Origin: Coriobacteriales bacterium
GTDB lineage: Bacteria; Actinomycetota; Coriobacteriia; Coriobacteriales; UBA8131
Direction of reading: 5' to 3'
Assembly: GCA_031263025.1 (NCBI GenBank)
Contig: JAISGO010000012.1
Location: 1 to 47,702, forward strand
Length of the DNA stretch: 47,702 nucleotides
Numbering within the stretch: the stretch's first letter is position 1; every line of letters begins with the position of its first letter. The notes beneath the pieces were generated by a model. It had not been told where the DNA came from, made no database searches, and saw only the letters and a program-made list of their open reading frames with translations. The translations under genes were made by a program, and so were the position numbers. Shown one piece after another: positions 16,798 through 26,028 of this stretch.

Positions 16798-17805
16798 CTA
16801 ATGAATCCCGACAGGAATTCCCTTCCCTGCATAGATTCTAGCAAGTCCTTGCATCTTTGCGTCGCTTGGCACGGGGGCCTCAAAGATCGTCTGTTTCCAG
16901 AAGATCTTCTCGTATTTGGCGGCACCAAGGGCATGATAGGGGAGTAGTTGTACCATGCTCACGGCCGAGCCGAGCTGCTTGATGAAGTCAGCCATCCTTT
17001 CTTGGGTGGCCTCGTCGTCGTTGAATTGGGGAATGGTCGGGATCCGGATCTGGATCTTGGGTTGTAGCGGTGCGTCAAGCTCTGCGAGGTCACGGCAAGC
17101 CTGGGCTAATTTCTGCAGGTTCTCTAAGATCAGTTCGTTGGGCACGCCGGTCGCCTGCTTGTGCGGGGCGCTATCGATGTGCTTCATGTCATAGAGGAAG
17201 GTATCGCAGACCGGTAACATTTGCTCGATCGTCTCCCACTTCGCATAGCCGGTGGTGTCGAGGGCAGTGTTGAGCCCTTCGGCCTTGGCGGCAGCTAACA
17301 GGGCATGGGCATAAGTGTGTTGGGAGAGGGGCTCGCCGCCTGAGACGGTCATGCCGCCGCCTGATTTCTCGTAGTAGGAGCGATCTTTTAAGACGAGCTT
17401 GATGACTTCTTCGACCCCGCGGCGCTTGCCGCAGATCTCCAGCCCCTCGGGCGGGCAGGCCTCGGCGCAAAGCCCACAGCTGTCGCAGACGTCGGTGTCG
17501 ATCTGGGGGATGGTCAGGTGGCGTTCGCCACCTTCTGCTTCGGGATCAGCCTTGACGAAGTCGACCGCTTTGATTGCGCCAAGCTCTGCCTTGGGGCAGG
17601 CCGCCATGCACTCAGCGCAGAGGTCATAACCGAGACAGGACATCTTGGAGATGGCGATTTGGGGCTTTGGGCTTTGCGACTCAGGGCTATGGCACCATAG
17701 ACAGCGCAGAGGACAGCCCTTGAGGAAGACCGTAGTGCGGATGCCGGGGCCATCTTGGACGCTATAACGTTGGATATCGAAGACGATGCCTTGTACTGTT
17801 TCCAT
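16798..17805 (-). CDS. Glycyl radical enzyme activase 1 (radical SAM, with two ferredoxin clusters)
   Basis: A 335-residue activase that uses S-adenosylmethionine and a 4Fe-4S cluster to put the glycyl radical on its partner enzyme. The radical SAM cluster is Cys31, Cys35, Cys38 (GCPLRCLWC) after the family opening VFDIQRYSVQDGPGIRTT. Two further ferredoxin-type clusters follow (C-x5-C-x2-C-x3-C near 55 and CDSCGLCAEAC near 100), as in activases of dehydratase- and lyase-type GREs but not of pyruvate formate-lyase. GGGMTVSGGEPL is also present. The start METVQG at 17805 is preferred over an extension because it matches family N-termini. It faces GRE1 across 262 bp and presumably activates it. 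Confidence 0.92.
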   Translation of the reverse strand: METVQGIVFDIQRYSVQDGPGIRTTVFLKGCPLRCLWCHSPESQSPKPQIAISKMSCLGYDLCAECMAACPKAELGAIKAVDFVKADPEAEGGERHLTIPQIDTDVCDSCGLCAEACPPEGLEICGKRRGVEEVIKLVLKDRSYYEKSGGGMTVSGGEPLSQHTYAHALLAAAKAEGLNTALDTTGYAKWETIEQMLPVCDTFLYDMKHIDSAPHKQATGVPNELILENLQKLAQACRDLAELDAPLQPKIQIRIPTIPQFNDDEATQERMADFIKQLGSAVSMVQLLPYHALGAAKYEKIFWKQTIFEAPVPSDAKMQGLARIYAGKGIPVGIH

Positions 17806-17849
17806 GTCCCTAAATATAGTAGAGAGGCTATAGAGTTTTCCTAACATCT

Positions 17850-17877
17850 TGCACAAAAGCTGGTTGTTTCTTGTGCA
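17850..17877. promoter_or_regulatory. Inverted repeat TGCACAA-N14-TTGTGCA, candidate operator
   Basis: A perfect 7-bp dyad (17850-17856 and 17871-17877) in the divergent promoter region between AE1/pucR-like and GRE1. A further half-like TTCACAAAG follows. The size suits a dimeric regulator, most simply the PucR protein encoded beside it. Confidence 0.45.
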
Positions 17878-17908
17878 TACTTCACAAAGACGAAAGCAAC
17901 AGGCTTCT

Positions 17909-17939
17909 TTTTGGAGCGATTTGCGCCAAATCGCCAAAA
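17909..17939. promoter_or_regulatory. Second dyad in the GRE1/AE1 divergent promoter
   Basis: TTTTGG-AG-CGATTT pairs with AAATCGCCAAAA around GCGCC, with a 2-base bulge. It may be a second operator or a hairpin in the AE1 leader. Confidence 0.35.
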
Positions 17940-18067
17940 ACTGCTCGGAATTTCAGATGAAAAGTCATTATTCCTACTCCCTACTCGTGATTAAATCTGC
18001 ACATGGAGTGGTACGCACTAGCGCCTAACGCCCAAGAGTACATAGCAGCCTATGAAAGGAGGCAGGC

Positions 18068-20530
18068 ATGTATGAGTTTTCACCCGTCAGTCCGCGCGTA
18101 AAGAAGATCCACGAGCGGGTACGCAACCGTGTGGTGCGCGTGGACAGCGAACGGGCCCGGATCGTGATGGAGTCCTATAAGGCCAACCAGAACCTACCCT
18201 GGGTGCTGAAGATGCCGACCGCGACCAAGGATGTCTGCTTGAAGAAGACTTGCTGCGTCGATGATGACCAGATCTTCGTCGGCAACCACGGCGCCAGCGA
18301 GTTCGGCTCGCCGGACTGGGCGGAATGGGACGGCTGCGACTGGATCGTGGCCGAAATCGACGCCGACACCGATAAGCCCGAAGATGAGCGTGAGTGGCAT
18401 CTCGAAGAAGACGGTCTCTACCACAACAGCGATCCTAACGTGAAGATGTCGATCTCCCCGGATGACGTCGAGATTATCCGGGCGATGAAGCCTTTCTGGG
18501 ACGTCAACCGGGTGACTGCGGGCTGCCAGGCGGCCAAACCGGAGATGTTCGACTACCTGGCCAAGATGGGCGTCTCCGAGACTCGCCCCGGCCAACCGGT
18601 ACCCAACCTACCTTTTGGCCATTTCATCTGCCATCATGAGAAGATTATCGACGAGGGCTATGCTGCGATCAAGCAGAGCTGCCAGGATTGGCTGGACGCC
18701 CATGATGACGCCCTGCTCGGCGAAGACGTCGGCAAGAGCCTCTTCTATCGCGCTGAGATCCTGATCTGTGACGGTGCTATCGGTATGATTAAGAACTACG
18801 CCCAGGCCTGCCGTGATAAGGCGGCTGGCACTGCCGACCCTGCCCGCAAGGCTGAGCTGGAGAAGATGGCCGAGGGCTTGGACTGGATCTCCGAGAAACC
18901 TGCCCGCAACTTCTGGGAGGCCCTACAGGCTGCCCTGCTCTATCACATCGTGATCTACGCCGAGGCCAAAGAGCCCGCCCTGGCGCTTGGCCGGGTCGAC
19001 CAATACGCGGGGAAATTCCTGGTCAAGGAGCTCGATGAAGGCACTCTGACCTTGGAGCAGGCCCAGGAGATCGTGGACTGCTTCTTCCTCAAGTCCAACT
19101 GTTTCTACAACGCCGCTGCCAAGATCGTGACCAATATCACCGGTGCCGGCAACACCTACCAACATACCACCATCGGCGGGGTCAAGCCTGATGGCAGTGA
19201 TGCCTCCAACCCGATGACCTACATGGTGCTTGAGACCATCGGCCGGCTCTCCATGCACGACCCCTCGATCTCCTTCCGCTGCCACAAAGGCACCCCGGAC
19301 AAGCTCTGGGAGTGCGCCTTGGCCACCTCGCGCAAGGTCGGCGGTTTGCCGCTGTTCCAAAACGACGAAGTAGTGGTGCCGATGCTGCAAGACAAGCTCG
19401 GCTTCAGCCTCGAGGACGCCCGCAACTACGGCGTGATCGGTTGCCAGGAGTTCGTCGGCTGCGGTATGGACTGGCCAGAGCCTAACGGTATCCCGCCTTT
19501 CGCCTCGATCTGGTTCAACGCTATCTTCACTATGGCCATCAATGACGGCAAGAACCCAATGAACGGTTTCCAATCCAAGCTCCATACCGGCTTCCTCTAT
19601 GACATGAAGTCGATGGACGAGGTGCGCGACGCCCTGCGTAAGATGATTGAGCATTGCATGGGCTACATCGTCTCCTACAAGAACTGGGTCGAGCATTTCT
19701 ATAAAGAGCGCGCCCCGCTGGCGGCGATCTCGCTGGCCCAGGACGATTGCCTGAAGAACGGCAAGGACGTGATGAGTGGCGGTGCCCGTTATAACTCCTA
19801 TGGCGGTACCATGACCGGCATCGGCACCGTGGCTGATTCGCTCTCGACCATTAAGTATGCCGTCTTCGAGCATCAGATCTGCACCATGCGCGAGCTCTAT
19901 GACGCAGTCATGGACAACTGGGAAGGCCACGAGCAGCTGCAGGCCCGTATCCTGGCTGAGGTGCCCCATTATGGCAATGACGACCCCTATGTCGACGATG
20001 AGGTCAAATGGCTGGCTGATATGTATGTCGAGCTTTGCACCCACTATTACAGCGAGCGCTGCAAGGTCTATCGCCCCGGTCTCTATGGCGCCTCCGACCA
20101 CGTCAACCAAGGCTTCGTGACCTGGGCGACCCCCGACGGCCGTCAAAAGGGCACGCCTTTGGCTGATGCCACCTCGCCGGCCCAGGGCCGCGACAAGTCC
20201 GGCCCCACTGCCATCTTCAACTCGGCGGTGGCTTTCGACCACAACCAATTCCCGGACGGTTTGGCCCTCAACATTAAGATCCATCCCACTTCGGTGGCCA
20301 ACGACGAGGGCATGGACAAGTTGGAGAACCTGACCAAGACCTATTTCGACAACGGCGGCATGGAGGTCCAGTACAACATCGTCTCCTCCGACACCCTGCG
20401 CAAGGCCCAGAAGGATCCTGGATCCTACCGCGACCTGGTGGTGCGCATCGCCGGATTCTCGGCTTACTTCGTGGATATGGCGCCCGAGCTGCAAAACGAC
20501 ATCATCAGCCGTAACGAGGTTGAGGTTTAA
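18068..20530 (+). CDS. Glycyl radical enzyme 1, unassigned subfamily
   Basis: An 820-residue GRE. The radical glycine is Gly796 in VRIAGFSAYF, 25 residues from the end as usual. The thiyl cysteine is Cys459 in VIGCQEF, with Glu461 as the likely acid/base. The common dehydratase and lyase form is GCVEP, so Gln-Glu-Phe here marks an unusual subfamily. GHFICHH stands where GRE2 and GRE3 have GHYCVD. It is longer than dehydratases such as PduC-type or HypD-type GREs and shorter than arylacetate decarboxylases. AAAGGAGG lies five bases before the ATG, so expression is probably high. It is followed by an aldehyde dehydrogenase and a carrier, so an aldehyde product is likely. The substrate is unknown. 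Confidence 0.9.
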   Translation: MYEFSPVSPRVKKIHERVRNRVVRVDSERARIVMESYKANQNLPWVLKMPTATKDVCLKKTCCVDDDQIFVGNHGASEFGSPDWAEWDGCDWIVAEIDADTDKPEDEREWHLEEDGLYHNSDPNVKMSISPDDVEIIRAMKPFWDVNRVTAGCQAAKPEMFDYLAKMGVSETRPGQPVPNLPFGHFICHHEKIIDEGYAAIKQSCQDWLDAHDDALLGEDVGKSLFYRAEILICDGAIGMIKNYAQACRDKAAGTADPARKAELEKMAEGLDWISEKPARNFWEALQAALLYHIVIYAEAKEPALALGRVDQYAGKFLVKELDEGTLTLEQAQEIVDCFFLKSNCFYNAAAKIVTNITGAGNTYQHTTIGGVKPDGSDASNPMTYMVLETIGRLSMHDPSISFRCHKGTPDKLWECALATSRKVGGLPLFQNDEVVVPMLQDKLGFSLEDARNYGVIGCQEFVGCGMDWPEPNGIPPFASIWFNAIFTMAINDGKNPMNGFQSKLHTGFLYDMKSMDEVRDALRKMIEHCMGYIVSYKNWVEHFYKERAPLAAISLAQDDCLKNGKDVMSGGARYNSYGGTMTGIGTVADSLSTIKYAVFEHQICTMRELYDAVMDNWEGHEQLQARILAEVPHYGNDDPYVDDEVKWLADMYVELCTHYYSERCKVYRPGLYGASDHVNQGFVTWATPDGRQKGTPLADATSPAQGRDKSGPTAIFNSAVAFDHNQFPDGLALNIKIHPTSVANDEGMDKLENLTKTYFDNGGMEVQYNIVSSDTLRKAQKDPGSYRDLVVRIAGFSAYFVDMAPELQNDIISRNEVEV

Positions 20531-20544
20531 GGGGTTTATCGTCT

Positions 20545-20628
20545 ACAGCGGCCCTTGGCCCACGTCTTGGAGGAGCGTGGTCTTGTGGGGCGTAGGTCTT
20601 AGGGCCGCTGTGTCATTGTTAGTTTTTT
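20545..20628 (+). other. Structured intergenic RNA between GRE1 and aldehyde dehydrogenase
   Basis: ACAGCGGCCCT (20545-20555) pairs perfectly with AGGGCCGCTGT (20601-20611). The 45-nt interior holds its own stem (CCACG with CGTGG), so the RNA is branched. A TTTTTT run at 20623-20628 follows 11 bases later. It could be a partial terminator, a processing site or a regulatory element that sets the GRE1 to aldehyde dehydrogenase ratio. Confidence 0.5.
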
Positions 20629-20645
20629 GAAAGGAAGGTATTCGA

Positions 20646-22136
20646 ATGCCTGAACATGGGTATACCTGTAAACTACAGGACAAATACCAGCTTTACATTG
20701 ATGGGCAATGGAAGGACGCCTCGGACGGGGCTACCTTCAAGACCTATTGCCCAGCTACTGGCGAAGTCTTGGCCGAGTGTGCCCAAGCTACCAAGGAAGA
20801 CGTGGACGAGGCAGTCACTGCCGCTTGGAAGGCTTGGGACAGCTGGAAGAAGACCTCACCAGCCGAGCGCGCTAAGTACTTGAACGCCATCGCCGACGCG
20901 ATCGACGCCAACGCCGAGCAGCTGATCAATGTGGAAAGCGCGGACAATGGTAAGGCCATCCGTGAGGCGACTTTCGTGGACATCCCCGAGACCGCCGGCA
21001 TGTACCGCTATTATGCCGGTATCATCCAGGCCGCCCAGGGCTCGGCCCAGATGGTCAATGACGACATGATGTCCTTGATTCTACACGAGCCGATCGGGGT
21101 AGTCGGGGAGATCGTTCCTTGGAACTTCCCCTTCACCATCGCCTCTTGGAAGATGGCCCCGGCCTTAGCGGCTGGTTGCTGCATCGTTTTCAAGCCCTCC
21201 AGTTCGACCTCTTTGTCGGTACTGGAGCTGACCAAGCTAATCGCTGAGATCCTGCCTCCAGGTGTCTTCAACCTGGTCACTGGTTCAGGCTCGAAGTCCG
21301 GCCAATACATCCTCGAGCATCCGGATATCCGCAAGCTCTCCTTCACTGGTTCGACCCAGGTCGGCTACAACGTCGCCCACAACGCGGCCGATAAGGTGAT
21401 TCCGGCTACCCTGGAGCTGGGCGGTAAGTCTGCCAACATTTATTTCGAGGACTGCGATTGGGATGCTGCCATCGACGGCGCTCAGATGGGTATCCTCTGG
21501 AACGAGGGCCAGGTCTGCTGTGCTGGCTCGCGCATCCTTGTTCAAGAGTCTATCTATGACAAGTTCGTGGCCGATTTGGCCGCAGCTTTCGATAAGGTCA
21601 AGGTGGGGGAGCCATGGCTCATGGACACTCAGATGGGCTCCATCATCAGCGAAGGGCAGCTCAACAAAGTGCTCGAGTATGTCGACATCGGCAAGGCCGA
21701 GGGTGCCCGGGTGGCCGCTGGCGGCTATCGTATCACCGATGGTGAGCTGGCAAAGGGCAATTTCATGCGCCCGACCTTGTTAGCTGACGTGACCAATGAT
21801 ATGCGGGTGGCCCGTGAGGAGATCTTCGGGCCGGTCGCGGTCGTGATCAAGTTCAAAGACGAAGCTGACGCTATCCGTATCGCTAATGACAACGATTATG
21901 GTCTGGGAGGAGGTGTATGGACCAAAGACATCTCCCGGGCCCTACGGGTCGCTCGGGCGGTGCAGACCGGACGGATGTGGATTAACCAGTACAACACGAT
22001 GCCAGCTGGAGCCCCCTTTGGAGGCTACAAGAAATCAGGCTATGGCCGCGAGCTCTGCGAAGAGACGCTCGGCTACTATTCTGAGACCAAGAGCATCGTG
22101 ATTAACCTGAACGTCGCCCCGATCGGTTTATATTAA
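20646..22136 (+). CDS. NAD(P)-dependent aldehyde dehydrogenase
   Basis: A 496-residue classic ALDH that oxidises an aldehyde to a carboxylate. The catalytic Cys291 lies in GQVCCAGSR, the general-base Glu in LELGGKSAN, and the cofactor loop in VPWNFPF plus FTGSTQVG. It is of the non-acylating type: GRE pathways with a CoA-acylating enzyme use a shorter, different protein. The product would therefore be a free acid, which the ligase at 13162 could activate. A good ribosome site (AAAGGAAGG) precedes it. It is cotranscribed with the MFS gene, 39 bp downstream. Confidence 0.93.
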   Translation: MPEHGYTCKLQDKYQLYIDGQWKDASDGATFKTYCPATGEVLAECAQATKEDVDEAVTAAWKAWDSWKKTSPAERAKYLNAIADAIDANAEQLINVESADNGKAIREATFVDIPETAGMYRYYAGIIQAAQGSAQMVNDDMMSLILHEPIGVVGEIVPWNFPFTIASWKMAPALAAGCCIVFKPSSSTSLSVLELTKLIAEILPPGVFNLVTGSGSKSGQYILEHPDIRKLSFTGSTQVGYNVAHNAADKVIPATLELGGKSANIYFEDCDWDAAIDGAQMGILWNEGQVCCAGSRILVQESIYDKFVADLAAAFDKVKVGEPWLMDTQMGSIISEGQLNKVLEYVDIGKAEGARVAAGGYRITDGELAKGNFMRPTLLADVTNDMRVAREEIFGPVAVVIKFKDEADAIRIANDNDYGLGGGVWTKDISRALRVARAVQTGRMWINQYNTMPAGAPFGGYKKSGYGRELCEETLGYYSETKSIVINLNVAPIGLY

Positions 22137-22175
22137 CCCAAGAAATGTTCAAAGCACTAAGGAGTAGGAATTCCA

Positions 22176-23414
22176 ATGAAAATCCAAACTAAGGCGATTA
22201 TCGCCTCCATCGGCGCCTACCTGATTGGTATGGGTGCCATCAGCGTGACCCCTGCCTTGCACGCTATCGGCGCCACCTTTAGCGACCAGGGTACCATGAT
22301 GATCCAGATGATCTCGACCCTGCCGCCTTTCTTCATTGCCATCGGTAACCTGATCGCCCCGGCTGTGGCCAACTTGATCTCCAAGAAGGCCACCTTGATC
22401 ATCGCCCAGGTGCTCTTCCTGGTCGGTATCCTACCGGTCTGGTTCCACGACAGCTTTATGCTGATCCTGGTCACCCGCGCAATCCTGGGCCTTGGCGTTG
22501 GCCTGATGATGCCTTTGGCCGAAGATCTGATCTTCACCCATTCTGAGACCCCCAAGATCGCCAACCGCGCGATTGGCTGGATGAACTCCGCTGGCGGCGC
22601 CGGCGCGATCTTCTTCGCCCTGGTCGGCGGCGTGCTTGTGGCCATCTCCTGGGTCGCCACATTCTGGGTTCACCTGCTCGGCATCCTCACCCTGATCATT
22701 GTGATCGCTTTCTGCCCGCAGGACCATCCGCGTCAAGAAGAACATGACAAGTCCAAGTTCACTGTTACCGGTAAGAGCTTCTTCTATGCCGTTATCTGCT
22801 TCCTTTACATCCTCTTCTTCAACAACCACACCGTCAACCTCTCCTTCGTGATCGCCCAGACCCCGTCTTTGGTCGGCGGTGGCGGTGAGGCCGCGGTCGG
22901 TGCCAACACCGGTATCGCTATGGCGATATTCCTGGTCGGCCTGGTCGTCTCCGGCATCATCTACGGCCCCATCGGCAACAAGCTACAAGAGCTCTCCCTG
23001 CCGGTAGGCGTGGCGGTCTCCGCGATCGCGCTCTTCGGCTGCGCTTTCTCTGGCAGCTTGGTGATGCTCTCGATCGCCTGCTTCCTGGCTGGTATCGGCA
23101 TGGGCTTCTTCATGCCGGGCGTGATGAACGGTGCCGCTAAAGGGGCAAAATCTCCCCAGACCGTGGCTTTCGCGATGTCTCTGGTGGGCGTCTTGATGAC
23201 CATCGGGCAGTTCATCTGCACCTATGTCGCCACCCCCATCACTATCGCCATCTTCGGTATGGGCACCAGCAATCCGGCGGTGGAGGCGGGTAGCCCCCTG
23301 GCCTCCAACATCTACATCGTTTGTGGTGTCGCCCTGGTCATCATCTGCATCGTGACCATCTTCACTGAGATCGGCAAAGCCCGCAAGAGCTGGGCTGCTG
23401 AGCCAGCGAAATAA
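22176..23414 (+). CDS. MFS transporter
   Basis: A 412-residue, 12-helix major facilitator protein. The N-terminus begins directly with a membrane helix, and the hallmark motif between helices 2 and 3 is weak. Charged and polar residues are few, and the middle loop after helix 6 (around 180-200) is cytoplasmic. It follows the aldehyde dehydrogenase and ends at a strong terminator, so it probably imports the GRE1 substrate or exports the acid product. Subfamily and substrate are not known. Confidence 0.85.
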   Translation: MKIQTKAIIASIGAYLIGMGAISVTPALHAIGATFSDQGTMMIQMISTLPPFFIAIGNLIAPAVANLISKKATLIIAQVLFLVGILPVWFHDSFMLILVTRAILGLGVGLMMPLAEDLIFTHSETPKIANRAIGWMNSAGGAGAIFFALVGGVLVAISWVATFWVHLLGILTLIIVIAFCPQDHPRQEEHDKSKFTVTGKSFFYAVICFLYILFFNNHTVNLSFVIAQTPSLVGGGGEAAVGANTGIAMAIFLVGLVVSGIIYGPIGNKLQELSLPVGVAVSAIALFGCAFSGSLVMLSIACFLAGIGMGFFMPGVMNGAAKGAKSPQTVAFAMSLVGVLMTIGQFICTYVATPITIAIFGMGTSNPAVEAGSPLASNIYIVCGVALVIICIVTIFTEIGKARKSWAAEPAK

Positions 23415-23424
23415 TCGTGTATGG

Positions 23425-23460
23425 ACCGAGGGCGGTTCGGACGGCCGCCCTCGGTTATTT
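23425..23460 (+). terminator. Terminator after MFS gene
   Basis: ACCGAGGGCGG (23425-23435) pairs perfectly with CCGCCCTCGGT (23445-23455), followed by TATTT. It ends the GRE1-ALDH-MFS transcript. Confidence 0.8.
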
Positions 23461-23494
23461 ATCACCTAGGGATCAGCGTTCACGTTAATCCCGA

Positions 23495-23527
23495 CTGTCC
23501 GGGTAGTCCTGATTCCTGCCCGGACAG
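23495..23527 (+). promoter_or_regulatory. Leader hairpin before GRE2
   Basis: CTGTCCGGG (23495-23503) pairs perfectly with CCCGGACAG (23519-23527) over a 15-nt loop, about 24 bases before the GRE2 ATG and next to its ribosome site AAAGAGGG. There is no T-run. It could be an mRNA stabiliser or a regulatory hairpin. Confidence 0.4.
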
Positions 23528-23551
23528 CTTCCCACAGAAAGAGGGAATCAT

Positions 23552-25963
23552 ATGTATCAGAAAAGTCCGATTACCGATCGTATCGCCTTTATCCGCAAGC
23601 GTTACCGTGATACCCTGCCTACGGTCACCACTGAGCGCTTCAAGATCATCACTGAGTTCTACAAGGCCCATCCGGATCTGCCGGCGATGAAGAAGCGTGC
23701 ATATGCTTTTAAAGCGCTTTGCGAGCAAATGCCGACCCCAATCCATGAGAACGAATTAATCGTCGGCAACGTCACTGCCGTCTATCGCGGCTCTGCCCTC
23801 TACCCGGATTGTTCTGATTGGATGTTCGAGAACTTCCACCAGATCGATCCGCGTGAGCGCGACCTCGACCCCTATGACATCACTGACGAAGACCTCGAAT
23901 ACATCTGGAGTGAGGAAGAGTTTTGGTCAAAGCACAACCTTTCCAAGACCATGGACGACTCGCTCACCCCGGGTTTTCATGACATCCTCGGTAACGGCGT
24001 CACCACCTTTGGCGACCGGGCCTGCTGCACCATGCCGACCGGTCATTATTGCGTTGACTTCGCCAGCGTGATCAATAAGGGCTTCAAGGCGATCGGCGAT
24101 GAGGCCCGGGCCAAGCTGGCTGCCATCGATGGCAAGCTCTATGGCGAGGACGCCAAGAAGGCCCAGTTCTATGAGGCAGTCTCGATCGTCTCTGACGCCA
24201 TCATCGTTTATGCCGAGCGCTATGCCGCTGAGGCCAAGCGTCAAGCCGAGGCCTGTTCTGATCCAGAGCGTAAGGCCGAGCTGGAGATGATGTCCGCCTC
24301 ACTCGACTGGATCTTCAAGAATCCCTGCCGCACCCTCTATGAAGCCACTGAGGCGACTTACCTCTACCAGACCGCCAGCGGCATGGCCGAGGCCCTGCAC
24401 GGCACCTCCTGGGGGCGGGCTGACCAATATCTGGGCGGATTCTATAAAGAGGACATCGAAGCCGGGCGCATCACTCCGGAGTATGGCCAGGAGATCATCG
24501 ACTCCTTCTGTCTGAAGATCTCCGAGACCAACCGGGTCTCCGCGGCCATGGTCACCTACGCTATCGGTGGCTATACCTCGGGCCAACTGCTTACTTTGGG
24601 CGGGGTTGACCGCCAAGGTAAGGATGCCACTAACCCCTTGACCTATATGTTCCTGCAGGCGGCCGATCGGCTCGACTTGCATGATCCGCCGATGTCCCTA
24701 CGTATCGATGACGACACGCCTGAAGACCTCTGGGAAGCCGCCATCGAGACCACCAAACGCCACGGCGGACTGCCTACTTTCCAGAGCGACAACGCCATCA
24801 TCCCGGCCCTTGAGAAGCGAATGTCCTTAGAGGATGCCCGTGACTACTGCTTGATCGGTTGTGTCGAGCCAGCTGGCTCGGGTAATGATTGGCCGGCTTG
24901 CGGCGGTGCCGGACAAGAGTCCTTCTGGTTACTCTCTGGCCTGATTAACCAGGCCATCAACAACGGGGAGAACCCGCAAAAGGACAAGGAGGGCAAGACC
25001 TCCGGTCAGACCGGCCCGGCTACCGGCTATCTCTATGAGATGAAGGATTTCGACGAGGTACTCGCGGCGGTCAAGACCCAGATGGATTATTGGGTCGACT
25101 GGCATGTCGCTTTCACTAATATCCATGAGTACGTGGTGGCTGAGAATGCCCCCTTGCCGGTGATATCGGCGGTGATGGACGGCTGCATGGAATCCGGCAA
25201 AGACGTCTCCTGGGGCGGTGCCGAGCACAACTCTACCGGTTTCGCCGGAGTCGGCCTGGGCACTCTGGTGGACAGTCTCGCCGTGATCAAGTACATGGTC
25301 TTCGACAAGAAGCTGATCGACGCCAAGGACTTCCTCGAGGCGGTCAACTCCAACTGGGAAGGCCAGGAGGAGCTGCGCCAGACCATTCACAAGATCGTAC
25401 CGCGCTACGGCAACGACGACCCCTATGTCGACGAGATCGCCAAATGGGTGGCCGATAACTTCGCCGAGAAGGTCAACTCCTGCACCGGTCCGCGTGGCAA
25501 CCATTTCTCCTGTGGCCTCTATCCGGTGGCCATGCACGTGCTCTATGGCATGATGTCTCCGGCTACCCCGGACGGGCGCAAGGCCGGCGAGCCCCTCTCT
25601 GACGGTATCTCGCCAGTGCAGCAGATGGACAAGTCAGGCCCGCTCTCGACCCTCAAGTCGACCAGCGTCTTTGACCATTCTAAGTTTCCTAACGGCACCC
25701 TGCTCAATATGAAGCTCCACCCCAAGTCGGTCGAAGGCGAGGGTCTGCATAAGCTCGAGGCTTTGATCAAGTCCTATATGGACCTCGGCGGTATGGAGTT
25801 ACAGTTCAACATCGTCAGCCCTGAGACTCTGCGCGACGCCCAGGCCAACCCTGAGGCGCACAAGGACCTGGTGGTGCGTATCGCCGGTTTCTCGGCCTAC
25901 TTCACCGAGCTCTACAAGGGCATGCAGGACGACGTGATCTACCGGACTGAAGTCGAGATCTGA
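23552..25963 (+). CDS. Glycyl radical enzyme 2 (GCVEP-type lyase/dehydratase)
   Basis: An 803-residue GRE. The thiyl Cys437 and Glu439 lie in the classic GCVEP box, and the radical Gly779 in VRIAGFSAYF. TGHYCVDF (about 162-169) lies where dehydratase-type GREs have a substrate-contact His and Asp. This set is shared by diol, choline, hydroxyproline and sulfonate lyases, so the reaction is probably a radical dehydration or C-N, C-O or C-S cleavage. The exact substrate is not readable. It is a close paralogue of GRE3, which follows 110 bp downstream; the C-terminal halves are almost identical. No activase is directly adjacent; AE2 downstream probably serves both. Confidence 0.9.
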   Translation: MYQKSPITDRIAFIRKRYRDTLPTVTTERFKIITEFYKAHPDLPAMKKRAYAFKALCEQMPTPIHENELIVGNVTAVYRGSALYPDCSDWMFENFHQIDPRERDLDPYDITDEDLEYIWSEEEFWSKHNLSKTMDDSLTPGFHDILGNGVTTFGDRACCTMPTGHYCVDFASVINKGFKAIGDEARAKLAAIDGKLYGEDAKKAQFYEAVSIVSDAIIVYAERYAAEAKRQAEACSDPERKAELEMMSASLDWIFKNPCRTLYEATEATYLYQTASGMAEALHGTSWGRADQYLGGFYKEDIEAGRITPEYGQEIIDSFCLKISETNRVSAAMVTYAIGGYTSGQLLTLGGVDRQGKDATNPLTYMFLQAADRLDLHDPPMSLRIDDDTPEDLWEAAIETTKRHGGLPTFQSDNAIIPALEKRMSLEDARDYCLIGCVEPAGSGNDWPACGGAGQESFWLLSGLINQAINNGENPQKDKEGKTSGQTGPATGYLYEMKDFDEVLAAVKTQMDYWVDWHVAFTNIHEYVVAENAPLPVISAVMDGCMESGKDVSWGGAEHNSTGFAGVGLGTLVDSLAVIKYMVFDKKLIDAKDFLEAVNSNWEGQEELRQTIHKIVPRYGNDDPYVDEIAKWVADNFAEKVNSCTGPRGNHFSCGLYPVAMHVLYGMMSPATPDGRKAGEPLSDGISPVQQMDKSGPLSTLKSTSVFDHSKFPNGTLLNMKLHPKSVEGEGLHKLEALIKSYMDLGGMELQFNIVSPETLRDAQANPEAHKDLVVRIAGFSAYFTELYKGMQDDVIYRTEVEI

Positions 25964-25989
25964 CCGAAAGCCAGTGCATGACAGACATT

Positions 25990-26028
25990 ACCAACCGGGC
26001 TTGTCACGGATAGGCCCGGTTGGTTCTT
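25990..26028 (+). terminator. Terminator between GRE2 and GRE3
   Basis: ACCAACCGGGC (25990-26000) pairs perfectly with GCCCGGTTGGT (26014-26024), followed by a short T-rich tract. It is probably a partial stop between the two GRE genes. Confidence 0.7.

Noticed and set aside
18923-20494. Long open frame (523 codons) on the minus strand across GRE1
   Set aside because: It mirrors the third-base bias of GRE1, has no ribosome site or recognisable motif, and GRE1 is certain.
18068-20530. Indoleacetate or hydroxyphenylacetate decarboxylase
   Set aside because: The chain is shorter than those enzymes, has no small-subunit gene, and the box GCQEF does not match the GCLE type I recall for the hydroxyphenylacetate enzyme.
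24929-25537. Minus-strand open frames inside GRE2 and the matching place in GRE3
   Set aside because: They recur in both paralogues only because the coding sequence is duplicated; no start signals.
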